64,000 bases of DNA, from positions 1-64,000 of the forward strand of contig JAJRRO010000093.1 of NCBI GenBank assembly GCA_024279425.1, written 5' to 3'. Made by a program: the position numbers and the translations under genes. Below are positions 16,231 through 25,505 of this stretch, piece after piece. The notes below the pieces were generated by a model, which had not been told where the DNA came from, did no database searches, and was given only the letters and a program-made list of their open reading frames with translations. The DNA is from Bacteroidota bacterium. GTDB lineage: Bacteria > Bacteroidota > Bacteroidia > Flavobacteriales > Flavobacteriaceae. Position 1 is the first letter of the stretch; each line of letters opens with the position of its first letter.

Positions 16231-18783
16231 TTATGGTTTTGGGGTTAAAACGTAATCCTTATATTCTAATAGGTTCTTGTGTACTTGTACTATTTTATAG
16301 TTGGCCGATAAAATTACAAAATTCTCATTGTCAACCTTATAATCCTTGTTAATTTTTAGCAATTCGGCATAGCCTAAAGCAAATTCCTTTGATTTAAAGC
16401 CATGGACGATAATGAATTGATTCTCTAGATTGTAAATATCTTTGGAAACCACGTTTTTGTACTTCAAATCCTTTATTGATTTTTCTAAAAGCTCCATGAG
16501 TTTTAAAGCTTCTTGATCCTTATGTCTTTTAAAGGCAAAAACCACCTTCCAATTGGCAGTGCCTGTAGCATCGGTTTCCGGTGAAAATTCCTTGGGCTCC
16601 AATTTCGGTAATTGCTCTGCCACCATCTGCTCCGCCTTTTTTCCTTCTGGATTATTAGGATAGGTCAAAGCCACATAGTTCAAAGCTTCTTTAAAATCAT
16701 CAAATCCTTGCAACCTTCCAATGGCATTCGCCTTTAGCATTTCGAACTTAGGTACTATTGGATCCCCTGTAAATTTGTTTATACTTTCTTCTGTGGCCGT
16801 AATTACCTTTAAAAACTCTTGGTCCTGGAATAGTTTATAGAGCTTAACATATTGTGCGTCTGGACTACTGGAATTACTCTCAAGCACTGCTGCTGGGTTT
16901 AATAATATCTCGGCATAGCGCGAATCTGGATGGTTTTTGATTATGTTGCCTTTCATATCATTGGCCAACGGACTACCTTCTTCTTCATACATCTTATATA
17001 GATTGTATTTTGAAGGAAGTATCAATCGTTCTTCAGGCTTTGATCTTAAAACCTCTTCTAATTTTGCCGAGGCTAAAAGATTCTCCTTGAATTTTTCTTT
17101 ATAAATCAATCCCAACTGATAGTTGGCGAAATTCCGTTCTCCTTTCAAACTGTCAATAATCGCAACCTCTGTAGGAATCTGGTCCAAATAAAATTCAACT
17201 GAATATTTTTCTTCATCTGTTAGCTCTTCTTGACTACCTGCATCTGCAATAGCTTCTCCACTTTCATTGGTAATTGTAATTGTGTTTTTATTAGACCAGC
17301 GCCAATCATCTTCAAGCGTTCGGTTACCCCATTTATTGGTAAAATCATTCTTACCATAGCCTAGACTGGTCAGATTATAAAAGTAGAACTTGCCCTTATT
17401 TTCCTTACCCCCTTTACTTTTTGCAAAGGCTGCAAAACCTTCTGTGATACGATCTACTTCTTTTTTTTCAGCTTCTTCCCTTGCTTTTTTCAAGGCTTCA
17501 ATATGTTCCTCAAAAAAAGTAACCTGTTGGTCTTTGGGAAGGTCATATACTGTAATAACGCTATCCGCATAATGAACGATGTCTTCATACTTGATTACAT
17601 CTTCGAGATTGTCCAACTTCTTTTTAATCGATCTGTATTTTTTTGTATTTTCAGGAAGGTTGGTCAATACGCTATCAAAATAAGAGCCTGCAGTCTTATA
17701 TTCGTTCAGATCAAAGTTGTACACGGCCAAATTCTCATAATTCAAGGCATTCAGTTTGGGCATGTTTTGGGTAGCTCGTAGTGATTTGTTGAAATATACC
17801 AATGCCAGACTATCTGATTCGGTCTCTAAATGATACTCGGCCAACTGACGATATATTTTATCTAAAAAAGGGCGATTTTCTCTATTTTCTTCCAATTCGG
17901 TAAGATATTCAAGCAGTTCTTCCTTGTTCACATCTGTGAGTTCGGTATTCTTTATTTTCTGCAAATGGGCATTTATCATGTAAATGCGGGGCGACCTTCT
18001 ATTCAAATCTATTACCTCATCAAATGCATAGTTTGCACTGTCTTTATGTTGTAACTGATTGTATAATTGCCCTATAATGTAATAATATCTTCCTTTTTCT
18101 GGGTTCTTTTTGGTGTAATACGAGGCGATTTTAAGTTGTTGGATAGCCGTGTCGGGGGCATTGAGATTTATGTAAGCTTGTGCCAACATTGCCCTAGCAT
18201 CAGCATATTCCTGATCTTTCAAGGCTTCGAACTTCATGAGACGTTTGAGGTTCTTAATGGCCAGTTCTTCATTTTCCAGACGTATATTCACTTTTTCCCT
18301 CCAGATATTGGCCTCATTCAGTTTATCGCTTTCATAATACTTTCTTAAGACATAGTTGAAGGCTTCCAAAGCTGGCATATAACGCTGATCAAAATACCTT
18401 GCTTTCCCTAAAAGTAAAAAAGCCTCGTCGGTTTGAGGATTTCTTTCTTCCTCTTCGATATCCATACTGTGTTTCTGGATGGCCTTGGTGGCTTTTTCTT
18501 CTGCAATAATGAAGTTTGGATTGTTATCTTCGGAATCGAGCTTTATGTTTTCAGTAACTTCCAGCCGTTCTATGGGCAGTACTTGCCAATAATCATCCTG
18601 ATAACTGGCATTGAGTTCTTCCCTACCTTGTTCAAACGCGATATCGCCATTGTACAAGGTGTTGAACTTTGTGTTCATGGCATGCCAATTTCTGTTAAGA
18701 AACGCGTCTTTTTTTGTTGAGCAAGCGCTAAAAACAAGCGCTGTTAAAACAGCATTTACGATGATTTTATATTGAAGCTTCAA
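16231..18783 (-). CDS. porW: Type IX secretion/gliding lipoprotein PorW/SprE
   Basis: An 850-residue lipoprotein (leader ends LVFSAC, Cys about residue 21) matching SprE of Flavobacterium and PorW of Porphyromonas, required for type IX secretion and gliding. Early signature: NRNWHAMNTKFNTLYNGDIA, then DDYWQVLPIERLE. The middle (about 120-400) is made of TPR helices (e.g. EAFLLLGKARYFDQRYMPAL), with a conserved FYFYNLTSLGYGKNDFTNKWG block near 465. The C-terminus resembles a repeat/ferredoxin-like tail. It is first gene of the run that continues into bactofilin and the atp genes. Confidence 0.93.
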   Translation of the reverse strand: MKLQYKIIVNAVLTALVFSACSTKKDAFLNRNWHAMNTKFNTLYNGDIAFEQGREELNASYQDDYWQVLPIERLEVTENIKLDSEDNNPNFIIAEEKATKAIQKHSMDIEEEERNPQTDEAFLLLGKARYFDQRYMPALEAFNYVLRKYYESDKLNEANIWREKVNIRLENEELAIKNLKRLMKFEALKDQEYADARAMLAQAYINLNAPDTAIQQLKIASYYTKKNPEKGRYYYIIGQLYNQLQHKDSANYAFDEVIDLNRRSPRIYMINAHLQKIKNTELTDVNKEELLEYLTELEENRENRPFLDKIYRQLAEYHLETESDSLALVYFNKSLRATQNMPKLNALNYENLAVYNFDLNEYKTAGSYFDSVLTNLPENTKKYRSIKKKLDNLEDVIKYEDIVHYADSVITVYDLPKDQQVTFFEEHIEALKKAREEAEKKEVDRITEGFAAFAKSKGGKENKGKFYFYNLTSLGYGKNDFTNKWGNRTLEDDWRWSNKNTITITNESGEAIADAGSQEELTDEEKYSVEFYLDQIPTEVAIIDSLKGERNFANYQLGLIYKEKFKENLLASAKLEEVLRSKPEERLILPSKYNLYKMYEEEGSPLANDMKGNIIKNHPDSRYAEILLNPAAVLESNSSSPDAQYVKLYKLFQDQEFLKVITATEESINKFTGDPIVPKFEMLKANAIGRLQGFDDFKEALNYVALTYPNNPEGKKAEQMVAEQLPKLEPKEFSPETDATGTANWKVVFAFKRHKDQEALKLMELLEKSIKDLKYKNVVSKDIYNLENQFIIVHGFKSKEFALGYAELLKINKDYKVDNENFVILSANYKIVQVHKNLLEYKDYVLTPKP

Positions 18784-18960
18784 AATTCCTTGTATTCGTA
18801 CACATTCTTAACTGAAAAACGACTGGTTTATTATGTATTTGGTCGATTAAATCAAGTTTTTTACTGCCTGCCAAATGTCTCCTTGACAAAACCTTATGAA
18901 TTGAAAACCCAAAGTTTATAAAAACTGGGTATTTTTAAGTATAAAAAAAACAAAATAGCC

Positions 18961-19335
18961 ATGACAACACAGGAAGTTGCCGACAAATTAGTCGGTTATT
19001 GCAGACAAGGACAATTTGAAAATGCCATTAACGACCTTTACGGAGAAGACATCGTTAGTATTGAACCAGATGGGGCACCTATGAAAGAGGTAAGGGGGTT
19101 GGAAGCTGTTCGCCAAAAGACAGAACATTTTAATACTATGGTCGAGGAATTTCATGGAATGGAGGTCTCTGAACCTTTGGTAGCCGATAATTTCTTTTCA
19201 TGTCGATTGACCATGGAAGCTACATTTAAAGAAGGTGGCAGAAATACTCTAGATGAGTTATGTCTTTATCAGGTGGAAAATGGGAAAGTCATCCGTGAGG
19301 AATTTTTCTATACTCCTATGCCTCCAAAGGGCTAA
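18961..19335 (+). CDS. SnoaL/NTF2-like protein
   Basis: A 124-residue single NTF2-fold domain of the SnoaL-like group: VADKLVGYCRQGQFENAIND at the start, DIVSIEP, and a GLEAVRQKTEHFN helix. Members are small-molecule isomerases, hydrolases or simple binding proteins. No diagnostic catalytic pair stands out, so no substrate is proposed. It is monocistronic with a strong hairpin terminator directly behind it. Confidence 0.8.
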   Translation: MTTQEVADKLVGYCRQGQFENAINDLYGEDIVSIEPDGAPMKEVRGLEAVRQKTEHFNTMVEEFHGMEVSEPLVADNFFSCRLTMEATFKEGGRNTLDELCLYQVENGKVIREEFFYTPMPPKG

Positions 19336-19343
19336 CGGAAAGT

Positions 19344-19376
19344 AGACCTGTCAGGTTTATAAAACCTGACAGGTCT
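19344..19376. terminator. Bidirectional terminator, 15-bp perfect stem
   Basis: AGACCTGTCAGGTTT (19344-19358) pairs fully with AAACCTGACAGGTCT (19362-19376) around ATA. T- or A-rich flanks exist on both sides. It sits between the convergent SnoaL-like gene and the ABC transporter gene. Near-identical GACCTGTCAGGTTTT palindromes are, from memory, common between genes in Flavobacteriia. Confidence 0.88.
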
Positions 19377-19398
19377 TCACTATTTTTGTACACTAAAC

Positions 19399-20118
19399 TT
19401 ATTCTTGCTCGATGCTAACAGGGCTCCTGCTAAAGAAGTTTTCCAATTCGCGCAATGTCTCCGCTGAAGTCTTAATGTCCTTTACTATTTTCCCTTTGTT
19501 CAGTACCACAATGCGTTCGCATACTTCCGTGACATGCATTAGATCGTGACTTGATACCAAAACCGTTACTCCCTGTTTAGCTGCTAAATCCTTAATGATC
19601 GCCTTCAATCGTATTTGGGTGGTTGGGTCTAAATTAGCAAAAGGTTCATCCAAAATAATTACTTCTGGATTCCCTATAAAGGAACCGACTATCCCCGCCT
19701 TTTTTTGGTTTCCTTTAGAAAGGTCCCTCAGGTATTTTTTCTGACCGAGGATTTCCCCATGGAAAAAATCCTTGAAATCGGAAAGCAGTGCATTTACGTC
19801 GGCCTTATTTTGGTTGCGCAGCTCACCAATGAAATAGAAGTACTCCTCAGGAGTCAAATATCCAATCAGGAAAGATTCATCAATAAATGATGAGGTAAAA
19901 GGCTTCCAATCCTCACTGGTATTCACCTGTACACCATTATTGATAATATAGCCTGTTGTAGGCTGAATCAAATCCAACATTAAACTGAAAAGAGTTGTCT
20001 TGCCCGCACCATTGTTCCCTACCAAACCAAAACTCTGACCTTTTGGGATATCCAGCTGTTCTAGACTCAAAACCAATTGATTACCGTATTTTTTGGTCAA
20101 ATTTTGTATTGTGATCAT
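19399..20118 (-). CDS. ABC transporter ATP-binding protein
   Basis: A 239-residue single nucleotide-binding domain: Walker A GLVGNNGAGKTTLF, Q-loop region, signature LSKGNQKKAGIVG (LSKGN instead of LSGGQ, common in exporters of this type), Walker B EVIILDEPFANLD, H-loop VLVSSHDL. It is 11 nt downstream of a DUF5687 membrane protein, which would be its permease. Substrate unknown. The pair is typical of Bacteroidota ABC-2-like exporters. Confidence 0.95.
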   Translation of the reverse strand: MITIQNLTKKYGNQLVLSLEQLDIPKGQSFGLVGNNGAGKTTLFSLMLDLIQPTTGYIINNGVQVNTSEDWKPFTSSFIDESFLIGYLTPEEYFYFIGELRNQNKADVNALLSDFKDFFHGEILGQKKYLRDLSKGNQKKAGIVGSFIGNPEVIILDEPFANLDPTTQIRLKAIIKDLAAKQGVTVLVSSHDLMHVTEVCERIVVLNKGKIVKDIKTSAETLRELENFFSRSPVSIEQE

Positions 20119-20129
20119 ATCTTAAACTA

Positions 20130-21599
20130 TTAGCTGTTCTGTTCCTTGAAACCGGCAATCATTCCGTATTTCCTTTTTCTATAAACCTCTGCAACTTTGT
20201 CCAATGCTGTTTTCCTTAATGCAAAACCCGTAATTCCTAGAATTGAGAGGACACCTATCGCTGCCTCGAATGATATAAATGTCTTTAATCCAAAATATAG
20301 CAAGCTAGGAACGACCATTAGCGGTAACAATACCAAAAACTGAGTCGCACTTGTGCCTTGCATATTCCCAATAGCGCTTTTGGTCAGGTCAATTCGCTTT
20401 TTATTAAAAGACCCGAAGAATAAAATGACAGGTACGTTTACCCCTAAGTTGTAGAGGGCACAGCTAAAATTAATGGCCAATGCCTTCCAACCAAAATAAA
20501 CGTAGGGTATGGATAGGAGAAACATAACCACTATACTTACTGAAATGAGCGCGGCCTTTGATTCCAGATATTTTCGAAGGGGTATGTTCTGGGACATCAT
20601 CATCCCATAGTATTCACTGTCCCATGCCGGAATAAATTGCCCAAAATTAGATAGGAAGATCCCGGTCATAAAAATCCCCACGAACAGATATATTGTACTG
20701 GTTTCCCCATAGGTATCCATGCTGTAAAAGATCAATCCATAAAGAATCATGGCCAATGATATGAATACTTGCATTTTAGTACGCTTATTTCTCCATATCA
20801 ATTTTAAATCCAATCGAAGAAATGGAGCTATATCACCAAATCGTTCGGTCCAGGACAGATCCGAAGTTATAGCCTCTTTGGCCTTCTTTTTAAGAGAGGC
20901 ATCAAGGTATAACCTGTTCTTTAAATATTTATAGTTTGCAAAATATGTACTTAATGCCAAAATTAGGGGAATAAAAGCCAATGCTGGGTTCTGGTATAAG
21001 ATGTAGAATATTTTTCCTGCATATTGAGTTACTGGAATCACATTAAAATATTCCAGTGTGTAAAATCCCAATATTAAACTGCCCAATATAAGCAGGACCC
21101 TATCGCTTTTATTGATTAAGAAATTGGTGAAGTTGATGGTGAGCACCATTCCTATTATTGCAAATAACCAAGCTAAAACATTAAGTACAGGATAACCTTC
21201 CGCCATCAAAACGATTGAAAAAGGAACGGCCATAAACAAGGACAAAAAGTTATAACCCGATAGTCCCGATTTAGCAAGAATGTAGTGCGTAATACTACTC
21301 TTTTTGATTGGGTATAAAAGCAATGGTCTAATATCCATTACCGGTAACTTTTGCATGAAATATCTAAAAAACAACTCAATGAGCACCCAATACAGCATGT
21401 ACTCGCTGACTTTGAGCATGGGATCTACATCAGGAAAAGTTTTGCGCAAAATAAAAAACAGGGCAACTCCCAAACCTGCAAAGGAGACTAACATATAAAC
21501 AGCAAAAAATCCCATTATAATTTTAAGGGTAAGTCCCTTCCCAATATTGGACGACCTAAAAAAAGATTTCCATTGTAGACCTATGAAGTGTTTGAACAT
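20130..21599 (-). CDS. DUF5687 membrane protein, probable ABC permease partner
   Basis: A 489-residue integral membrane protein with about 12 hydrophobic segments and a cytoplasmic loop near 230-260 (KKAKEAITSDLSWTERFGDI). It begins FKHFIGLQWKSFFRSSNIGK, a family hallmark. DUF5687 proteins are always found, as far as I know, beside an ABC ATPase, as here. Probably exports or flips an unidentified substrate. Confidence 0.85.
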   Translation of the reverse strand: MFKHFIGLQWKSFFRSSNIGKGLTLKIIMGFFAVYMLVSFAGLGVALFFILRKTFPDVDPMLKVSEYMLYWVLIELFFRYFMQKLPVMDIRPLLLYPIKKSSITHYILAKSGLSGYNFLSLFMAVPFSIVLMAEGYPVLNVLAWLFAIIGMVLTINFTNFLINKSDRVLLILGSLILGFYTLEYFNVIPVTQYAGKIFYILYQNPALAFIPLILALSTYFANYKYLKNRLYLDASLKKKAKEAITSDLSWTERFGDIAPFLRLDLKLIWRNKRTKMQVFISLAMILYGLIFYSMDTYGETSTIYLFVGIFMTGIFLSNFGQFIPAWDSEYYGMMMSQNIPLRKYLESKAALISVSIVVMFLLSIPYVYFGWKALAINFSCALYNLGVNVPVILFFGSFNKKRIDLTKSAIGNMQGTSATQFLVLLPLMVVPSLLYFGLKTFISFEAAIGVLSILGITGFALRKTALDKVAEVYRKRKYGMIAGFKEQNS

Positions 21600-21666
21600 T
21601 GAAGTTGGTAATTTGCTCTGTGGAGTTAGTATATAAAAAGTCGGTTTTGTTACAAAAGATCTCCTA

Positions 21667-22908
21667 TTAAAGAGATTTCAATACTACTTTTCTCTTTATT
21701 AAATAGTCCTTTTCCAAATCATTGTGCGTTTTTAGAATTGCCTTATTTAGGTAAGAAATCGCTAGAACAATATCTTTTTTTTTGACATAATATTCGGCAT
21801 AACATCCATAATAAAGGTAGGCCCTTTGTTCGAGCTTTGCAATGCTTATTTGGTCAAGTATTCGTTGTGCAACTTCTAAATGGTTCAATTGAAGATTAAC
21901 AATTGCCATATTCAGTTGGGTAAAAGTACTAGGTTGTAATTGATATAATTCAGAATACCAGTACAATATTTTATTCCAATCGGTATTTTCAAAAGTTTTT
22001 GCCTTTATATGCTCCGCGGCAATCGCCGCTTCATAATGGTAGATAGAAATGACATCATACTCCATGGCTTTGTTCATGGAATTATTCCCTATTTTGATAA
22101 GTGGGAAGAACCATTTGCTACGGTCCTGATGTTCTAAACTTACAATTTCATTGCTAGAATTTGTTTTACTATCCAGTCTAGAGGCATGAAAACACATCAA
22201 AGCAAAAAGTGCATATAAATTTCCCGACCTGAATTTTTCTTTTTTCAAAAGGAGTTTGGTTAGGCGAATCGCCTCCCCACAAAGATCTTTACGAATAAGC
22301 TTGGTCTTGTTTGTGGAATGAAACCCCTCGTTAAAGGTCAAATAGATAATCTCCATAACTCGATCAAGTCTTTGTTGAACTTCATTGGCTGAAGGAAACT
22401 CAAATTTGATCTTATTTTTAACAATCGCCTTCTTGGCCCTACTTAATCTTTTCTTTATGGTCTCCTCTTTGATCAAAAGAGCTGCAGCAATTTCTTTAGA
22501 ATTAAATCCAGAAATGGTCTTAAGTGCAAAGGCAATTTGTTCTTTTGGCTTAAGACTTGGATGGCATGCCACAAAAATCATACGAAGTTGACTATCCTCA
22601 ATCTCATGATCCAAGAATATATCGTTTGTATGGTTTGAAACGACCGTGTAGGCCACTTTGTCAAATCTGTTCTTCTCTGCCTTTAGGCTTCTAAGTAAAT
22701 CAATGGTCCGGTTTTTGGCCACTTTAGTAAGCCAAGCCTCGGGGTTTTCTGGAATTTGACTTCTCCATTGCAGAGTAGCCTTAATAAATGTATCCTGAAC
22801 AGCATCTTCAATGGTCTCAATGTTGGACAATCCAAAAAAACGAATCAAAATAGCAACCATCTTTCCATACTGATGTCTGAAAAGATGGTCGACAATCTTC
22901 TGTTCCAT
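21667..22908 (-). CDS. ECF-type RNA polymerase sigma factor with C-terminal helical (DUF6596-like) domain
   Basis: A 413-residue protein. Sigma region 2 at about 15-75 (ETIEDAVQDTFIKATLQW...NPEAWLTKVAKNRTIDLLR) and region 4 at about 110-165 (FALKTISGFNSKEIAAALLI then KEETIKKRLSRAKKAI). A long C-terminal TPR-like domain (about 180-413) marks the ECF42-like class. Its start overlaps the stop of the YCII-type gene by one base (TAATG). In this class sigma factors are paired with DGPF/YCII proteins rather than classical anti-sigma factors. Target genes unknown. Confidence 0.92.
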   Translation of the reverse strand: MEQKIVDHLFRHQYGKMVAILIRFFGLSNIETIEDAVQDTFIKATLQWRSQIPENPEAWLTKVAKNRTIDLLRSLKAEKNRFDKVAYTVVSNHTNDIFLDHEIEDSQLRMIFVACHPSLKPKEQIAFALKTISGFNSKEIAAALLIKEETIKKRLSRAKKAIVKNKIKFEFPSANEVQQRLDRVMEIIYLTFNEGFHSTNKTKLIRKDLCGEAIRLTKLLLKKEKFRSGNLYALFALMCFHASRLDSKTNSSNEIVSLEHQDRSKWFFPLIKIGNNSMNKAMEYDVISIYHYEAAIAAEHIKAKTFENTDWNKILYWYSELYQLQPSTFTQLNMAIVNLQLNHLEVAQRILDQISIAKLEQRAYLYYGCYAEYYVKKKDIVLAISYLNKAILKTHNDLEKDYLIKRKVVLKSL

Positions 22909-23261
22909 TATTGGTCGAATACCATTATCTCACGAATTTCAACCGTACCTCCCAAATCATAGTCTGGATAATCGTCGGCAATTTTCACAACTACTTCTGC
23001 ATTTTCAGCAGATACGATATAGTAACCCCCTACCAACTCCTTTCCTTCAACAAAAGGACCGTCAGTGATTGTTCTGTCTGGACCGGAAACACGTTTAGCA
23101 ACCGGAACAAGCGCATTGCCTCCTTTTAAAATACCCTGCGCCTCCATCTTGTCATTCCATCCAAACCATTTCCCCATACGGTCTTGTAATTGTTCGGGCG
23201 ACAATCCTAATTCTTGGTAATCGGCCCCGATAAAAATCATCATAAAATCTTTCATTTCCAA
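22908..23261 (-). CDS. YCII/DGPF-domain protein
   Basis: A 117-residue protein with the conserved DGPFVEGKELVGGYYIV block (about 71-87), MGKWFGWNDKMEAQGILKGG and the C-terminal VEIREIMV. The YCII fold is ferredoxin-like. Its function is unproven, but it is a constant partner of ECF42-like sigma factors, possibly as a sensor or regulator. Translationally coupled to the downstream sigma gene. Confidence 0.92.
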   Translation of the reverse strand: MEMKDFMMIFIGADYQELGLSPEQLQDRMGKWFGWNDKMEAQGILKGGNALVPVAKRVSGPDRTITDGPFVEGKELVGGYYIVSAENAEVVVKIADDYPDYDLGGTVEIREIMVFDQ

Positions 23262-23438
23262 TACTGTTTTAAGATTAATACTATTTGTTTACCTAATGAC
23301 GGAACCCGTTCGAAACTTGGGGACATTTATTGAGTTTTATTTTATCTCCACCTATTAATGGCATTCATCAAGTCATAATCTATTACAAATAAGTACAATT
23401 TTTATTTCATTCCAATTTTTTATGGAATTTTCAATGCT

Positions 23439-23446
23439 TAGCTTTG
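23439..23446 (+). promoter_or_regulatory. TAnnTTTG -7 promoter box
   Basis: TAGCTTTG, an exact match to the Bacteroidota -7 element, 28 nt before the ATG of the PaaE-like gene. No clear -33 TTTG is seen at the ideal spacing. Confidence 0.5.
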
Positions 23447-23474
23447 CACTTCAAATTTACTGAAACAAGAAAGC

Positions 23475-24527
23475 ATGACCGATTTTTATGCCCTAACGGT
23501 ACAAAGTATTAAACCCCTTACCCCGACATCTGTAGCAATTACGTTAGAAATACCCAAGGAATTAAAGCAGGTGTTTACTTTTGCCCCTGGTCAATATATT
23601 ACCATTAAAAAGGAGATTAAGGGTGCCGAATTGCGCAGGGCTTATTCCATTAGCTCTTCCCCAAAACGGGACTATATCACTATTGGTGTAAAAAAGGTTG
23701 ACAAAGGCGGTTTCTCTGAATATGCCAACACAAAATTGAAGGCTGGGGATGTTCTTGATGTAGTGCCACCGGAAGGCCGGTTTATTTTTAAAAGAAGTGA
23801 TTCCGTCAAGAATATAGTAGCCTTTGCTGCAGGAAGTGGTATTACCCCTATCATGAGCATTCTAAAGGCTGTGTTGGGAAGTAACCCCAACAACAAATTT
23901 GTACTGGTATATGGTAATAAGTCCAATAAAGAGACCATGTTCTATAAAGATTTGGTAAAACTTCAATTGGAATATGCTAGTCGTTTTTTTGTGTACTTTA
24001 CCAACAGCAAAACCCAGGAAGAAGGCTCTCTTTTTGGTAGAATAGATACCTCAGCGGTGAATTATGCTCTTAAAAATAAGCACAAGGATACTCTATTCGA
24101 TGCCTTTTATCTCTGCGGCCCTGAGGACATGATTCATTTGGTCAAAAACACTTTATTGGAAAACGGTGCCCCAAAGGAGAAAATCCATTTTGAATTATTT
24201 ACCACTTCGGAAACTACGGCTGAAACTACAACTGCTCCGACTGTGGGAAAAACCCAAGTGACCATTACTTTGGATGATGAGGAATTTTCTTTGAACATGA
24301 ATAAAAATGATGTGGTCTTGGATGCTGTTCTAAAGGAAAACATCGATGCCCCTTATTCCTGTCAAGGTGGGGTCTGTAGCAGTTGTATTGCCAGGATTAC
24401 TGAAGGAAAAGCAGAAATGGTCAAAAACCAAATCCTCACTGATGGTGAAATCGAAGAGGGGTTGATCCTTACTTGCCAAGCTAAACCCTTGACCGCCACT
24501 TTAAAAGTGGATTATGATGATGTTTAA
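23475..24527 (+). CDS. PaaE-like ferredoxin/NAD(P)H oxidoreductase
   Basis: A 350-residue flavin plus [2Fe-2S] reductase. FAD domain about 1-105 with RRAYSISSSPKRDY, NAD(P) domain about 110-235 with AAGSGITPIMSI and YLCGPEDM, and a C-terminal plant-type ferredoxin about 255-350 with CQGGVCSSC and a later LTC completing the four-Cys cluster. This is the architecture of PaaE, the electron-transfer subunit of phenylacetyl-CoA epoxidase. The epoxidase genes paaA-D are not adjacent, so it may serve another oxygenase or be split from its partners. A TetR regulator follows. Confidence 0.85.
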   Translation: MTDFYALTVQSIKPLTPTSVAITLEIPKELKQVFTFAPGQYITIKKEIKGAELRRAYSISSSPKRDYITIGVKKVDKGGFSEYANTKLKAGDVLDVVPPEGRFIFKRSDSVKNIVAFAAGSGITPIMSILKAVLGSNPNNKFVLVYGNKSNKETMFYKDLVKLQLEYASRFFVYFTNSKTQEEGSLFGRIDTSAVNYALKNKHKDTLFDAFYLCGPEDMIHLVKNTLLENGAPKEKIHFELFTTSETTAETTTAPTVGKTQVTITLDDEEFSLNMNKNDVVLDAVLKENIDAPYSCQGGVCSSCIARITEGKAEMVKNQILTDGEIEEGLILTCQAKPLTATLKVDYDDV

Positions 24528-24872
24528 TAATTTTTGGATGTCTAAACACATATTCCGTTCTGCTTAATCTATTGAAGCTTTTCAACTGTTGAATGTCATT
24601 GACCATTACCTCGGTTATAGTGGCCATTCTTAATGCCAATTTGCCGCCAAACCTAATTGTCAAACTTTTGGAGGAGCCTTTAACCCGACAAGTCATACAC
24701 TTGAACCGACTGGCCAGTCGGTTTTGTTTTTAGCAACTAGTGCCGTACATCGAGATTTATTCACTTGAACGAATTTTTAGTGAATTACATCCTTAAATAT
24801 TCCCCTAAACATAAGGTCGGGGGTTCTTTGTATAAGGCTTAACAGTCTGTTTTAACCCAAAACCCAAATCTT
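24528..24872. other. 345-bp intergenic region before the TetR gene
   Basis: No convincing gene. A 71-codon minus-strand frame across 24481-24696 overlaps the PaaE-like coding end and has no family look, so I treat it as chance. The notable element is the 20-bp palindrome at 24704-24723. Confidence 0.55.
24704..24723. promoter_or_regulatory. 20-bp perfect palindrome, candidate TetR operator
   Basis: AACCGACTGG followed by its exact reverse complement. Length and symmetry are typical of TetR-family operators, and the TetR gene starts 150 bp downstream, so autoregulation is likely. An alternative is a weak plus-strand terminator, because an 8-bp stem with a GGCC loop is followed by TTGTTTTT, but it lies 177 nt after the preceding gene. 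Confidence 0.6.
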
Positions 24873-25490
24873 ATGGACAAGAATCTAAAACGCATGGCCA
24901 CCATGCAACGTATGCAAGTTACAGGCTTGGAATTGTTTTATAAAAACGGATATTACAATACCAGCGTTGACGACATTTTAAAAGAACTTTCGCTTTCAAA
25001 AGGAGCTTTTTATTATCACTTTGATTCTAAAGAGGATTTCTTCACACAAATCATCGAGAATTTATTGGTACGCAAAGTTTACAGTATGCTCATTGAGCCT
25101 ATTGAAGGTCACGACAATCCCTTAGAGCTAATTACCAACTGTTTTGAAAATGCATTGGAAACCGCAGTGCACAATGAGTTGGACTTTGGTTTTGCCCTAA
25201 ACAACTTCATTACAGAATTTAATGGAAGAAATGAGAAAATAATGAAACACCTGAATGACATCCTTAAAGTATGGGAAGTTAATTTAGTTTCAACCATTCA
25301 AAAGGGAAAATTTAATAATCATATTGATAGGCATGTAGATGCTGAAGGTGTTGCTTTATTTCTAATGAGTTCTTATCTAGGCGTTCGTACACTTATGGCA
25401 GAATCTTGCCCCAGTGCTAGAAAATATAGGTTTATGTCACAATTACGGCAGTATTTCAAAGCTTTGGAAATTAAGCAATCAACTTTTTAG
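24873..25490 (+). CDS. TetR/AcrR family transcriptional regulator
   Basis: A 205-residue protein. N-terminal helix-turn-helix (about 10-60): ELFYKNGYYNTSVDDILKEL then SKGAFYYHFDSKEDF, the classical TetR signature. The C-terminal ligand domain (about 70-205) is not diagnostic. The adjacent upstream gene is PaaE-like on the same strand and a palindromic operator lies between, so the regulator may sense an acyl- or aryl-CoA. That is an inference from context only. Confidence 0.93.
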   Translation: MDKNLKRMATMQRMQVTGLELFYKNGYYNTSVDDILKELSLSKGAFYYHFDSKEDFFTQIIENLLVRKVYSMLIEPIEGHDNPLELITNCFENALETAVHNELDFGFALNNFITEFNGRNEKIMKHLNDILKVWEVNLVSTIQKGKFNNHIDRHVDAEGVALFLMSSYLGVRTLMAESCPSARKYRFMSQLRQYFKALEIKQSTF

Positions 25491-25505
25491 GAATCAACTT
25501 TACTT

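Noticed and set aside
24481-24696. 71-codon minus-strand open frame after the PaaE-like gene
   Set aside because: It overlaps the conserved ferredoxin C-terminus, has no recognisable motif and no promoter, so chance is the simpler explanation.
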